Origin: Pseudomonadota bacterium
GTDB lineage: Bacteria > Cyanobacteriota > Vampirovibrionia > Obscuribacterales > Obscuribacteraceae
Length of the DNA: 37,405 bases
NCBI GenBank assembly: GCA_021324135.1
Contig: JAJPJO010000285.1
Location: 1 to 37,405, forward strand
Direction: 5' to 3'
The notes below the pieces were generated by a model that saw only the letters and a program-made list of their open reading frames with translations, ran no database searches and was not told where the DNA came from. Positions 15,680 to 24,626 of the stretch are shown here, piece by piece. A program made the translations under genes and the position numbers. How positions within the stretch are numbered: position 1 is the first letter of the stretch; the number at the start of each line of letters is the position of its first letter.

Positions 15680-16891
15680 ATGAACATTTCAATTGAGGCA
15701 CCCAGGATTCGGCTTGTGATTATGGCACTATATATGGTGCCGGCTCTGCTCTCCTTGTGTTTTCCGCCAAAGTCCGCCGCCGCTTCAGAGGCGGACACCG
15801 AATATGCCTATGGGCTGGCGGAGTACAAGCGGGGCAATTATCGCAGCGCCCTGAAACATTTCCAGACCGCTCTCGATAAAGGCAACGGCTCGCCCGACAA
15901 TTACATACATCTGGCTCATTCACACGCGGCTGTTGGTGAGCGGCGACAGGCAGTTCTCTTGTACAGAGAGATAGAGAAAATTTTCAAAGGTGGCCCCGCG
16001 GAGCAAACCGCCGAGCTCTGCATCAAACGCCTCGATCCCAAAAATCAAGACAGGGAGGAGCCGAAAATGCCGAAAACCGCATCCGGTGGAAGCCTGTCAG
16101 GTGGCGCGATAAGGAGCGGTCTGATCAATAGGATTACGGTCATTGCGCCGACCGTCATCGGCCATCCGCCTGTAAGCCCGGATTCAGTCGCGATGATCCG
16201 GACCGTGGTGTCACGCCTGCCCTCCTACATTTACAACATTCTGGATGAGGGAAACGCCACCATCAACATAGGTCCGAACATCATCGATAAGTGGCCCGAT
16301 GCCCTCAATGTATCCAAGCCGGGCATGGAACAGATTACGCTCGCTCAGGAGCATGCTCGTACATACAATAGAGATATATATTTTTGGGAGCGCGTCGCAA
16401 CCGACGCTGGCAGCAAAGAACTGGGACCACCAATGGATCCCTCCAAGTTTCGCCAGGAGATTTATTACCAGCTCGGTCACGCTCTGGACGACTGTTTGGC
16501 GATAACCACCAATCCTGAATACCGCAAGAAGTGGGAAAAGGATCGTGATGATATACCACCCGATCAAGTGCAGCGCTTGAAGTACTACCTCAACCCGGTC
16601 AATTATGCCGGCGCCGGAGAAGTTTGCGCCTGCTACTTATCCGACATTATGGGATCGACCGCCGACACCGAAGTCGATAAGTATTTCCCCAGATGCAAAA
16701 TATGGATAAAGGAGAAACTGGAGAGTGAGGAAGCGAAGCGCTCCAGTCTTGCCAAAAAGAACACCGGCAAAGAAGCTTCGGAAAAAAAGACGGCCGTGAT
16801 GAGTTATCTGGGTAATACCAGAGGTGGTGCCAAAAAAGGACAGGAAGAACCAAAGAAGAAAGAGCAGCACGTGATTCGCTTCATGCGTTAG
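15680..16891 (+). CDS. Exported TPR protein with degenerate zincin-like domain
   Basis: This 403-residue protein has a hydrophobic N-terminal signal (about residues 12-36). One or two TPR units follow (YAYGLAEYKRGNYRSALKHF and the NYIHLAHSHAAVGERRQAVL segment, about 42-115). After a basic linker, a C-terminal domain (about 145-345) resembles the anthrax-lethal-factor-type (ATLF) zincin fold: a LPSYIYNIL segment, then RQEIYYQLGHALDD, then GAGEVCACYLSDIMG. Where active relatives have HExGH, this has YQLGH: the first His and catalytic Glu are replaced while the last His remains. It is probably a non-catalytic scaffold or binding version. The resemblance is from memory. A Lys-rich tail ends the protein. 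Confidence 0.78.
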   Translation: MNISIEAPRIRLVIMALYMVPALLSLCFPPKSAAASEADTEYAYGLAEYKRGNYRSALKHFQTALDKGNGSPDNYIHLAHSHAAVGERRQAVLLYREIEKIFKGGPAEQTAELCIKRLDPKNQDREEPKMPKTASGGSLSGGAIRSGLINRITVIAPTVIGHPPVSPDSVAMIRTVVSRLPSYIYNILDEGNATINIGPNIIDKWPDALNVSKPGMEQITLAQEHARTYNRDIYFWERVATDAGSKELGPPMDPSKFRQEIYYQLGHALDDCLAITTNPEYRKKWEKDRDDIPPDQVQRLKYYLNPVNYAGAGEVCACYLSDIMGSTADTEVDKYFPRCKIWIKEKLESEEAKRSSLAKKNTGKEASEKKTAVMSYLGNTRGGAKKGQEEPKKKEQHVIRFMR

Positions 16892-16946
16892 TCGGTGCAG
16901 GTTTCAACACCATCTGGATTTAGAACGCGGAGCTCAGGTCCGAACA

Positions 16947-18221
16947 TCAGAGCAGACCAGATCGTACCGCAGGTTTGTCGAGCTCTTCCCAGATCAGTTT
17001 TTTGGCTTCATCGATGAAGCGGTCAGCGTCTTCGGGGCGAGAGTTGAACTCCACGGCCCAGCAGGTGTCGTCATATCGTTTTACCAGGAAAGCCATGCTG
17101 CCAGGCAATGTTCCCACTCGCGAGAATGTGTAGCCACTACCGCTGGTGACAGGATAGACCTCCCATCCCATTGCGAAATAGCCGCGTTTACCATTCCAAT
17201 ATGGGGAATTAGGCTTGCTTAACATCGTTTTGAATAACTGCGGTGTCAGTAGAGCGGGAGCGTTCGATCCAGAATGAAGGGCATTGGCAAATTTTACAAG
17301 GTCGACCGAAGAAGCAATCCAGCCGGCAGCCGGCGCGATAGTCTCCATATCAAAATCGCCGCCATACTGCCAGTTGACTGGCTCGGTAATGCCCGGGTAG
17401 ATACTTTTAGTAAGTGGCTGTCCAGGGTAAGGGTAGTCCACAACTTCATTTGCAGACGCCTCGACAGTCTTTCCAATGCGCATTGTCTTGATTCCCAACG
17501 GCGCCAATACTTTTTCGCGAACGAATTTTTCGTAAGGTTCGCCTGCGCGACGGGCGATGATTTCTCCAAGAATTGCATATCCAAAGTTTGTGTAGCCCCA
17601 GGATTGACCGGGTGCAAAATCTAGCGGGCGATCGAGCCAGTAGCTGATCAACGTTTTTAAACCTGGCGGGCTGTCCACACCAGCTGCCTTAGCCGCCTCC
17701 TCGAGGTGGGGAGCAAACAACGGATCGCCGCTGTCCTTCGAACTCCAACCGGCCGTACAGTAGAGCAAATCGCTTACCGTGATTTCTTTGATGCGTGGAT
17801 CCATCTTTTCCTGGTGAAGGGCATGGATGTCATCAAGGATGACAAATGCCTTCTCATCGAGCTTTAGCTTGCCTTGCTGTACAAGCTTGAGCGCTGCAAC
17901 AGCAGTGATTGATTTCGATATGCTCGCGATACGGAAAAGACTGTCGGGATTAACGGCCGTGCCTTTGCTGAAGTCTGCCCAGCCAAAGCCGCGCGAGTAG
18001 ACGATATGCCCCTTTTTGCTTACCGAGAGTGAGGCCCCAGGTATGCTCCATTTCTTCATGAGGGTGACAAACCTTTGCTCGAACGGTCGCATTACCTGCG
18101 CCGGTGCTCCGGTCATCGGGAAGGCTTGGCTTTTGTCGGAGTTCGCAGTAGCCGGCTCGGTTTGATAGAACAAACCGACTGCTATCAAGACTGGCAACAG
18201 ACGAGGGGTCGCAAATGACAT
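16947..18221 (-). CDS. Secreted class-C beta-lactamase-like serine hydrolase
   Basis: This 424-residue protein belongs to the beta-lactamase/penicillin-binding-protein-like serine hydrolase family (class C, Pfam Beta-lactamase). A signal peptide (cleavage near EPATANS) exports it. The nucleophile motif SISK is at Ser100-Lys103, the second motif YTN at Tyr210-Asn212, and a third-motif-like RVGTLPG occurs near residue 370 in place of KTG/HxG. Many such proteins are esterases or D-aminopeptidases, so beta-lactamase activity should not be assumed. It is the last gene of a minus-strand series, 50 bases after the membrane-protein gene. It may act on peptidoglycan-derived or other D-amino-acid substrates. 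Confidence 0.9.
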   Translation of the reverse strand: MSFATPRLLPVLIAVGLFYQTEPATANSDKSQAFPMTGAPAQVMRPFEQRFVTLMKKWSIPGASLSVSKKGHIVYSRGFGWADFSKGTAVNPDSLFRIASISKSITAVAALKLVQQGKLKLDEKAFVILDDIHALHQEKMDPRIKEITVSDLLYCTAGWSSKDSGDPLFAPHLEEAAKAAGVDSPPGLKTLISYWLDRPLDFAPGQSWGYTNFGYAILGEIIARRAGEPYEKFVREKVLAPLGIKTMRIGKTVEASANEVVDYPYPGQPLTKSIYPGITEPVNWQYGGDFDMETIAPAAGWIASSVDLVKFANALHSGSNAPALLTPQLFKTMLSKPNSPYWNGKRGYFAMGWEVYPVTSGSGYTFSRVGTLPGSMAFLVKRYDDTCWAVEFNSRPEDADRFIDEAKKLIWEELDKPAVRSGLL

Positions 18222-18271
18222 CGGCGGATGCGTTTACATTGGGGTGATACTATAGGCAGTGCAGAACAGCA

Positions 18272-18934
18272 TTAGTGAGCAATCAATCCAAAAGCTGCAC
18301 CAAGTAGTGCAATCAATGCACCCATGGCTAAACCAATTGAGGCCAGGGATTTCTTCGTTGGATTGAAGAGCCTCAGGAGACGCCCACCAGTACTCTGAGG
18401 GCGTCTTGTCCAATGAAATGCCCACAATGAAAACAGGCAAACGGAAATGCCAAAAGTCAGCTCCAGATACGAACACGGAAGGTGGTAAAACGGAGAGCAA
18501 GCAACATAATACGCAAGAGCAAGACCAAAGACATAGGAGTATGGCAAAAAGCAATAGCGTCTGGCTGAGATCATTGAGACGAAGACGGAGACGAGGCCCC
18601 AGAGACAGATCCATGGAAGCAGCCATGGTGGGTATGATTGCACAGACCAATAATGAAGAGCCGATGAAACAGTTATGGATGCTCCCAAAAGAGATGACAA
18701 CACCAGATAGAACTGGAGGGGAATTCTGGTCTCAAATTTGCTCATCCTCAGACGCACAGCGAAGAGGATGAGGGAGGCAATCAGCCAGCCGGTACTGACG
18801 TACAATTCTATACTTGTGAAAATCGACATGTTCAACATTTTCAATCCCAATGCACTTCGGTCATTATTGATCATCTGCCGGCGGAAATCTTTCGGGATAA
18901 TCCCAGTTATTTCAGAAAGTTTTATTGCTCGCAC
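18272..18934 (-). CDS. Multi-pass membrane protein, function unknown
   Basis: This frame encodes up to 220 residues with about six hydrophobic segments, including STGWLIASLILFAVRL, a leucine-rich LQFYLVLSSLLGASI stretch, PPWLLPWICLWGLVSVFVSM and a C-terminal ASIGLAMGALIALLGAAF. No known family is recognised. The GTG at 18934 lies only 7 bases after the stop of the upstream kinase gene, suggesting co-transcription and coupled translation. The alternative ATG 18838 would remove a polar N-terminus and keep all membrane segments, so the start is uncertain. Membrane location is well supported by composition; function is not known. Confidence 0.65.
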   Translation of the reverse strand: MRAIKLSEITGIIPKDFRRQMINNDRSALGLKMLNMSIFTSIELYVSTGWLIASLILFAVRLRMSKFETRIPLQFYLVLSSLLGASITVSSALHYWSVQSYPPWLLPWICLWGLVSVFVSMISARRYCFLPYSYVFGLALAYYVACSPFYHLPCSYLELTFGISVCLFSLWAFHWTRRPQSTGGRLLRLFNPTKKSLASIGLAMGALIALLGAAFGLIAH

Positions 18935-18940
18935 GCTCCA

Positions 18941-20911
18941 TCAGGGAACGTAATCGTTCACTTTGTCGAGAAGTTTGTTGCCAACGTTTTTCAGCTTGTT
19001 GAAAAGTTTACCGTTGCGAAAGGTCGGTCGCGAGCCTGCCTGGGACGGACTCGAGCCTGTGTGGGACGGACTTGAGCCTGCCGGGGGCAAATTCTGGGAA
19101 AAACTTGCGGCAGCGGTAGGTGTTGGAGGAGCGGGGGGAGATGGTGGCGCATGTGGTGAGGTCTGAACCGGCTCATATCGAGCCGGCTGCGTCGGGGCTG
19201 TTGGCGAGGATCTTGAGAACGAGCTGATTGGTGGGCTCGAAGTCGAATAAGAGCTGTTGCTTGATGAGCCGCTCGAATAGCGCTGTCTGGCTCTGTACGA
19301 GGTCCTGCTCTGATCGTACGGTTGTACCTTCTTGTTCTTAACTTTGCGTTTTCCTTCGGCAGCCAGTCTCGTCCTTTGCAGCTCGGCTTCGTTCGCCTTT
19401 TTAAGATCGTCTTGCTTTCTCTGCCATTCCACTTGCGCTTCCTTTTGCTCTTCGACCTGTTTCGCTTTTTGCAGCTCGTCCTTATCCGCCTGCAGCCGCT
19501 CTTTCTCCAACCTCAATTCATCTGCCTGCTTTTTCAAGGTTGCTTCGCGATCCTGCGTTCGCGTGTCCTTCTCATTCCCCAGCGTCAACATGAACAGAGC
19601 GAGCGCTCCGCCTGCGAACAAAACGACGATCGATATGACGCAGACCAAAATGACGACCAGATTACTGGATTGTCTGGCCGGCGCGCCGCCAGTACCACCG
19701 GCTTGCATGTTCGTCGTGGTCTGCATTCCTCCATGCATTGGAGCGCTCTCGCCAGTTTGCGAACCACCGCCGGCCTGCATGTCGCCGGTGGTCTGCATGT
19801 TGGCGTATCCCGGCATGTATTGTCCGGTTGATTGAACGCCGTACTGCGGGCCGCTGACTGTCTGCATGCCGTTATGTTGAGGAGCGTATTGCCCGGTCCC
19901 CTGCATGCCATATTGTGGGCCAGTGCCCGTTTGTATGCCGCCATATTGCTGTGCGTTTTGCCCTGTGGGTCCACCGTGTTGTGGATAACCACTTCCTGGC
20001 GCGCCACTATATGGAGCCATGCCGCCCATTGCTTGAACGGGAAAGTTCACCAGCAACGCTTCCAGTCCTTGTTTCAACAACTGCATGGAAGGCGGGCGAT
20101 CGTCGGGATTTATGGAGAGACAGGCCAGGGTGAGTCCTTCCAGAGCCTTGAGGTGAGCCAAATGCGGGGGAAACGGCGGAGCGCCTTCCTTCGTCTTCTT
20201 ATCAATCGTTTCAAACAAAGTGGCACCGTGGCAGGGAACCACGCCCGTCAGCATTTCGTACAGGATCACTCCAAGCGAGTAAATGTCGGATCGAAGATTG
20301 AGTTTCTGACCGGTGCATTGCTCAGGGCTCATGTAGAGTGGACTGCCGATGACGTCTCCAGCTTTGGTGAGACCCATAGTTTCATCCGCTTTTTTCGCAA
20401 TACCGAAATCGAGAACTTTGACGAAGTCGCCGGGCTGGTCGAAGTCGAGCATCAAATTGTCAGGCTTCAAGTCGCGGTGGACGAGCCCGCGGCTGTGCGC
20501 GTATTCCATTGCATCCGCTGCCTGAATCGCGATCCGCATGGCTCTCTCGGGCGGAAGATATTTGCACTCTTTGAGCAACATTTTCAGGCTCTTCCCATTG
20601 ATCAGCTCCATCACCATATATGGTTGCCCTTCAGATGAGAAACCGAAGTCAAAAATGGTGGCAATGTGAGGATGATTCAGGTTTGCCATGGCAGTTGCTT
20701 CGCGCGTGATGCGCTTAACATTGATCTCGTCGTTGATCAGTCGAAAGGCGAGCAACTTAACCGCCACCTGCCGTTTGATGATCGTTTGCTCCCCTCGATA
20801 CACAGTGCCCATGCCACCGGATCCGAGCCGTTCAATCAGCAAATACTTGTCCAGAACCTTGCCCTTGAACGGGTCAGGCTTTGAAGCTTGAGCATTTTCG
20901 TTTCCTGCCAT
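18941..20911 (-). CDS. Transmembrane Hanks-type Ser/Thr kinase with coiled-coil and repeat regions
   Basis: This 656-residue protein has a complete kinase domain (about residues 23-290): glycine loop GSGGMGTVY (30-38), VAVK with Lys52, catalytic HRDLKPDN (145-152), DFG (168-170) and SPEQ (195-198). A Gly/Gln/Met-rich linker (about 295-415) holds imperfect repeats of GPQYG.QSTGQY and NMQT type. A transmembrane segment (417-444) follows, then a charged coiled coil (about 448-530) and a Ser/Pro-rich tail with short SSPS repeats. The kinase is therefore cytoplasmic and the coiled coil extracytoplasmic, as in other bacterial receptor-like kinases. It likely phosphorylates proteins in response to an envelope cue. 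The next gene starts 7 bases after the stop. Confidence 0.93.
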   Translation of the reverse strand: MAGNENAQASKPDPFKGKVLDKYLLIERLGSGGMGTVYRGEQTIIKRQVAVKLLAFRLINDEINVKRITREATAMANLNHPHIATIFDFGFSSEGQPYMVMELINGKSLKMLLKECKYLPPERAMRIAIQAADAMEYAHSRGLVHRDLKPDNLMLDFDQPGDFVKVLDFGIAKKADETMGLTKAGDVIGSPLYMSPEQCTGQKLNLRSDIYSLGVILYEMLTGVVPCHGATLFETIDKKTKEGAPPFPPHLAHLKALEGLTLACLSINPDDRPPSMQLLKQGLEALLVNFPVQAMGGMAPYSGAPGSGYPQHGGPTGQNAQQYGGIQTGTGPQYGMQGTGQYAPQHNGMQTVSGPQYGVQSTGQYMPGYANMQTTGDMQAGGGSQTGESAPMHGGMQTTTNMQAGGTGGAPARQSSNLVVILVCVISIVVLFAGGALALFMLTLGNEKDTRTQDREATLKKQADELRLEKERLQADKDELQKAKQVEEQKEAQVEWQRKQDDLKKANEAELQRTRLAAEGKRKVKNKKVQPYDQSRTSYRARQRYSSGSSSNSSYSTSSPPISSFSRSSPTAPTQPARYEPVQTSPHAPPSPPAPPTPTAAASFSQNLPPAGSSPSHTGSSPSQAGSRPTFRNGKLFNKLKNVGNKLLDKVNDYVP

Positions 20912-20998
20912 AAGGCTTCCTGCTTTAAGCGGAACGGATGACCTGTTCTTATATACCCGAAAGTGCGATCTTTAAGGAGGAAGACAAAACGCTAAAGC

Positions 20999-23110
20999 TT
21001 AACGGGGCGCGCTGCTGTTCAACGGATCCAGCTCTTTGAGAACTCCGGAGCACTGCTGCACTACTTCATTTGCGGTATAGGCCTTCTTGACCAGCTTAAT
21101 TCTCCAATTTTGGAATATCTCGTTTTCTTGGCTTGCAGACAGGCGTGCGCTCATTGGGTCCTTGTCACCGATGAGCACCCACACAGACTTGGGTTTGATT
21201 GATAATAGCTTAAGTCCGTCGAGCGTCACCTTTTGATTCAGTGATAAGTCGTAAAGGTGAATTTTGGGCAGGTGCCTGAGCTGCTTCAGATGGAGGTCCG
21301 ACATGTTGCAGTCGCGCAAAGTCAAGTTGGAGAGCTCGGGCAGTCGGGCAAGGTATGAAACGCCTTTGGGTGAAATTCCCTGGCATGACAGAAAACACAA
21401 TTGTTGAATGGTAGTGACTTTTGACAAAGCGTTCATGGTATTGTCAGTGATACCACTACAAGAGGTCAGAAAAACGCTCACGGGCCGGAACTCGGAAATT
21501 AATTCAAAATCTGCAGGCTCGAGAACGCTCCTGCGAATATCGATTATCTGGAAACTGTACTGTGATTCCCGGGCGCGCTTCAGCTTTTCGGCTACGTTCC
21601 CGCCATCTATCACGAGGTTGCCGTGCTCGGCTCGTTTGTCGCCCTGGCCAATGAAACTTAAATCAGGTTGTTCAGAGTCGGAGACCACCGCCGTGGCTTC
21701 GGATTTAACGCTTTGAGCGCCGGTGGAGTGCAAATCCGCTGAATTCGAGTTCGTGGTGACAGGCGCAAGCAGAAGCTTAAATACCGCCAGGCAAGAAAGA
21801 AGAACGATCAACGTGGCTGATACAGTCAGTGCAAGGAATGGCTTCTGATGCGCTTTTTGTGACTCGAGAGGCTCGGGCGGCGACCCGGGCACTGAAGGTG
21901 CCTCGCCTGCACAACCTCTCAGAGCCTCCAGCAGCTCCCTCATGGATTGATATCTTGCCGCCTTTGTTTTATTGAGGCATTTGGCTATCACGGCGCAAAG
22001 CGGCGTCCCCGGCGATGTCGCGTCTGCCACTAGCGGCGGTGCTTCCTCTTTGGCATGCTTGCCCAAGACTTCAATGGCAGTTTCACCTTGAAATGGCGCG
22101 CGACCTGTTATTGCCTCAAACATCATGCAGCCGACCGAATACACCTCGGATGTCGCATCGTATGGCAGGCCGGCGACTTGATCGGGGCTCATGTAGGCAG
22201 GTGTTCCGACGAGGATAGTGTTATCGATAATTGTCTTTGTTTGAATGTCTTGAGTGGTTTTGGACAGTCCAAAGTCGATGATGCGAATTGAATTTCCATC
22301 CGCCGATATGAGGACGTTGGAAGGTTTTAGATCTCTATGAAAAACCCCATGCTCGTGCATATATGAGAGGGCATCGCAAATTTTCTCGAAGACGGCGATG
22401 ACTGTTTGCGGACTGAGTGCCCCGGTTTGTTTGATCATCTCTTCGAGGCTTATGCTCTTGAAATACTCCATCACCATAAACGGAGTGCCACCGGAGGTAG
22501 TGCCAAAATCCAGCACCTCGATAATGCTCTGGTGGTGCAGTTTGCTAGCGCACTTCGCTTCTGTTTGGAACGAGATTACATGGATATCGGTGATCCGAAG
22601 CAAACATTTGACTGCAACATTCTTGCGCAGGATGCTGTCGTGGCACAGATAAACCGCACCGATCGCCCCTTTGCCGAGGAAGCGGATGGGCTTATATCTA
22701 TCGATCGGAAAGGAAGTGGGATCAACATCTATCCCCTCTGTATCAATTTCTTCCTCAAACGAGAAGGCAGGCATCTTAATCAAGGCGGCGCCGATAGCCG
22801 GCGTTCTTTCACTTGCATTCATCGGCGTCGGCATTTGGCAGCGACAGCTGTCCGCCGAAAAAATCCACTGCGTGATACTGCCGCGTTTTGTCGCGCTAAT
22901 CTCTTTGCCGCAAGTTTTGCAGAGCACCGCCTGCGCTTCTGCTGCAGATTGAGCCATGCCTTTCTGTGTCTCTGAAAGGCTGCTTTGCTGCTTCGGCATA
23001 TTGCACCGGCAATTTTTATCGGCAAAAATCCATTGCGTAAATGTGGCAGGTCCCTGGTGGTTGACCTGCTTTCCGCAAACACTGCACATAGGCGCCGGAT
23101 CTTCGAGCAT
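20999..23110 (-). CDS. Ser/Thr kinase with duplicated Cys4 TQW motif and LRR-like C-terminus
   Basis: This 703-residue protein begins with two copies of a Cys4 motif: Cys9-x2-Cys12, TFTQWIF, Cys34-x-Cys36; and Cys64-x2-Cys67, SITQWIF, Cys89-x-Cys91. Each copy has exactly 21 residues between its Cys pairs. The kinase domain (about 139-400) is complete: GKGAIGAVY (146-154), VAVK with Lys168, HRDLKPSN (258-265) and DFG (279-281). A transmembrane segment (424-449) separates it from an exterior region with leucine-rich-repeat-like units (about 520-680; LSNLTLRDCNMSDLHLKQL). This resembles a receptor kinase with LRRs outside and a probable zinc-bound module inside. Zinc binding is inferred. The kinase at 30886 shares the N-terminal module. 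Confidence 0.93.
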   Translation of the reverse strand: MLEDPAPMCSVCGKQVNHQGPATFTQWIFADKNCRCNMPKQQSSLSETQKGMAQSAAEAQAVLCKTCGKEISATKRGSITQWIFSADSCRCQMPTPMNASERTPAIGAALIKMPAFSFEEEIDTEGIDVDPTSFPIDRYKPIRFLGKGAIGAVYLCHDSILRKNVAVKCLLRITDIHVISFQTEAKCASKLHHQSIIEVLDFGTTSGGTPFMVMEYFKSISLEEMIKQTGALSPQTVIAVFEKICDALSYMHEHGVFHRDLKPSNVLISADGNSIRIIDFGLSKTTQDIQTKTIIDNTILVGTPAYMSPDQVAGLPYDATSEVYSVGCMMFEAITGRAPFQGETAIEVLGKHAKEEAPPLVADATSPGTPLCAVIAKCLNKTKAARYQSMRELLEALRGCAGEAPSVPGSPPEPLESQKAHQKPFLALTVSATLIVLLSCLAVFKLLLAPVTTNSNSADLHSTGAQSVKSEATAVVSDSEQPDLSFIGQGDKRAEHGNLVIDGGNVAEKLKRARESQYSFQIIDIRRSVLEPADFELISEFRPVSVFLTSCSGITDNTMNALSKVTTIQQLCFLSCQGISPKGVSYLARLPELSNLTLRDCNMSDLHLKQLRHLPKIHLYDLSLNQKVTLDGLKLLSIKPKSVWVLIGDKDPMSARLSASQENEIFQNWRIKLVKKAYTANEVVQQCSGVLKELDPLNSSAPR

Positions 23111-23219
23111 TGCTCAGCTCTGTACACAAGTTTATACAAGCACAGCTTGGTCTGTTTATACCCAGGAAGTGCCGCTGAGAGACTGCTCTTAACTTGTTCG
23201 ATCTATGGATCGTTTTTCG

Positions 23220-24191
23220 TCACAACGCCGACCAGGAGATGAATCTCCCGTACTGCTTGAGCGTGGCTAATTTTACACGAATGAGACCATCGCCCAGATT
23301 TTTCACGCCTGCTCTTTCTTGTCCGGCAAGCGGAAGGGGACATGCATCCTCGTTGGGCTCAACTCCATTTGCTATATCAAGCTCAGCCTGGTTGGCGAAT
23401 TGACGCTCGACCGAGTCGCCGAGGGGATTTCGCAAGGTCAGCGTTTTGCTCTTCGAATCGTAGCCAATCAATGCATAAGCATGACTTGGCAGGATGACCG
23501 CCGGGAGCGAGCTGATTTCGGCAATTGATTTGGTTGAAAGAACGGCAGGGTTGCCGCGGCTAATGCAATCCTCGATCAGATGCTCGAGTTGAGTGGAATT
23601 GCTGCTGCTTATCGACAGTAAGTTGGCCGTTTTACCAGTGAGCACGGAGAGCCCGGTTTTGATCTTCGGCCGGCCGCGCGAAGGTCGATCGCCGGCGTCA
23701 TTGTCTGGAAACTCCTGCCGCGAGGCTGCCTCAATAATATTTGCCCAGCGGGCTCGGTTGCAGATTTTGCCCGATGTCTCATGCTCGACTTTGAAAGACC
23801 GCGATTTATCCCCGGGGAAAACGACGGTGAAGCTTGAATCGGGATTCTCAGTAATCATGTCTGCTATCAGCTTTTGTCCCTTGTGCGAATTTGCGAGCGC
23901 AGCCAGGGAAGCCTCAAACCAACAATCGGGATACTGCCCTTGATGCACGCCGGCAGACGCCATCGCTGCGACTTGCGATGAGCTGAATGGATGCATGCCT
24001 GCCGACGCCATATGCCAACATGAGGTCGATAAGCCCACAGCAAGCGCCAGTGAGATGCGCGCCGCAAATTGCGGTGAGTATCTCGTGGAGAATTTTGTCC
24101 TGTAGCAGCCCGACAGGCGAAATCTTGAGGACGACGAAACCTGGGCAGCAAGCGCGTTTTGGCGCTTACGCGGGGAGAACATGCCGTTCAT
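23220..24191 (-). CDS. Exported calpain-like (C2) cysteine protease
   Basis: This 323-residue protein matches the calpain (peptidase C2) papain-like fold. The active-site segment HQGQYPDCWFEASLAALA has oxyanion Gln84 and nucleophile Cys90; SHAYALIGYD contains His237; and LRNPLGD contains Asn255, completing the Cys-His-Asn triad. A hydrophobic segment near residues 43-62 after a basic N-terminus suggests export or anchoring. There are no calcium-binding modules, as in other short bacterial calpain-like proteins. No good ribosome binding site marks ATG 24191; ATG 24182 is an alternative. It heads the minus-strand series with the two kinases, but sharing a transcript is unproven. Activity is probable, substrate unknown. 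Confidence 0.85.
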   Translation of the reverse strand: MNGMFSPRKRQNALAAQVSSSSRFRLSGCYRTKFSTRYSPQFAARISLALAVGLSTSCWHMASAGMHPFSSSQVAAMASAGVHQGQYPDCWFEASLAALANSHKGQKLIADMITENPDSSFTVVFPGDKSRSFKVEHETSGKICNRARWANIIEAASRQEFPDNDAGDRPSRGRPKIKTGLSVLTGKTANLLSISSSNSTQLEHLIEDCISRGNPAVLSTKSIAEISSLPAVILPSHAYALIGYDSKSKTLTLRNPLGDSVERQFANQAELDIANGVEPNEDACPLPLAGQERAGVKNLGDGLIRVKLATLKQYGRFISWSAL

Positions 24192-24626
24192 ATCTATTGA
24201 CTCGATTGGAGGGAAATGTGCCTACTGTATATCTTACTGATCGATTGTGTTAAACCTGTGATGGCAAAGGATGGCGAAAGAAAATCTTGCAATGACAATT
24301 TTCTCGGGCGGCTTGAGTTAAATTGATTCTACAAGGTTGGGCAAATCCATATTTATTACAGCGGAGCAAAATGAAGACGCGCGTGTCCCTCTGAGGAACA
24401 CTCAGTAGACGGCGTTCGAGTCCCCATTTTTTCTCTTAGCGTGTGACATACATTATTTGTAAAATTTTAAAACGGCCAAAACGAGCAACCCTCGAAACAT
24501 TGATGCTCACTTGCTTTTCCAGGTCTAGCGTGGCTTCGCTATCTAAGATCTTGACCCATATAGATATGTCACGTCCTAAGGACTCGCAAGCGAGATACAC
24601 CAGCTAAAGCCGAATGCTTGCGTTGT
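24192..24626. other. Intergenic region carrying dispersed element copy A
   Basis: No gene is supported. The right half is occupied by the repeat at 24433-24581. The remaining left part (24192-24432) should contain the promoter of the calpain-like gene, but no clear boxes are visible. Confidence 0.5.
24433..24581 (-). mobile_element. MITE-like dispersed element, copy A
   Basis: On the minus strand this ~147-base element runs from CTTAGGACGTGACATATCT to a closing ATGTATGTCACACGCTAAG. The two ends are imperfect inverted repeats of each other (CTTAG, GTGACATA shared). It aligns without large gaps along its whole length to 36649-36799, the two copies lying in opposite orientation. Identity is highest at the end stretch ATTTTACAAATAATGTATGT (20 bases exact) and lower inside. 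It has no coding capacity. A non-autonomous transposable element is the simplest reading; no target duplication is evident. Confidence 0.72.

Noticed and set aside
16947..18221. Antibiotic resistance beta-lactamase
   Set aside because: The protein belongs to the broad serine hydrolase family and its third motif is atypical, so resistance activity is not supported.
19322..20638. Long plus-strand frames opposite the kinase
   Set aside because: They are antisense to a kinase gene with all conserved motifs, are rich in Cys/Phe/Leu from the coiled-coil and repeat coding strand, and show no domain.
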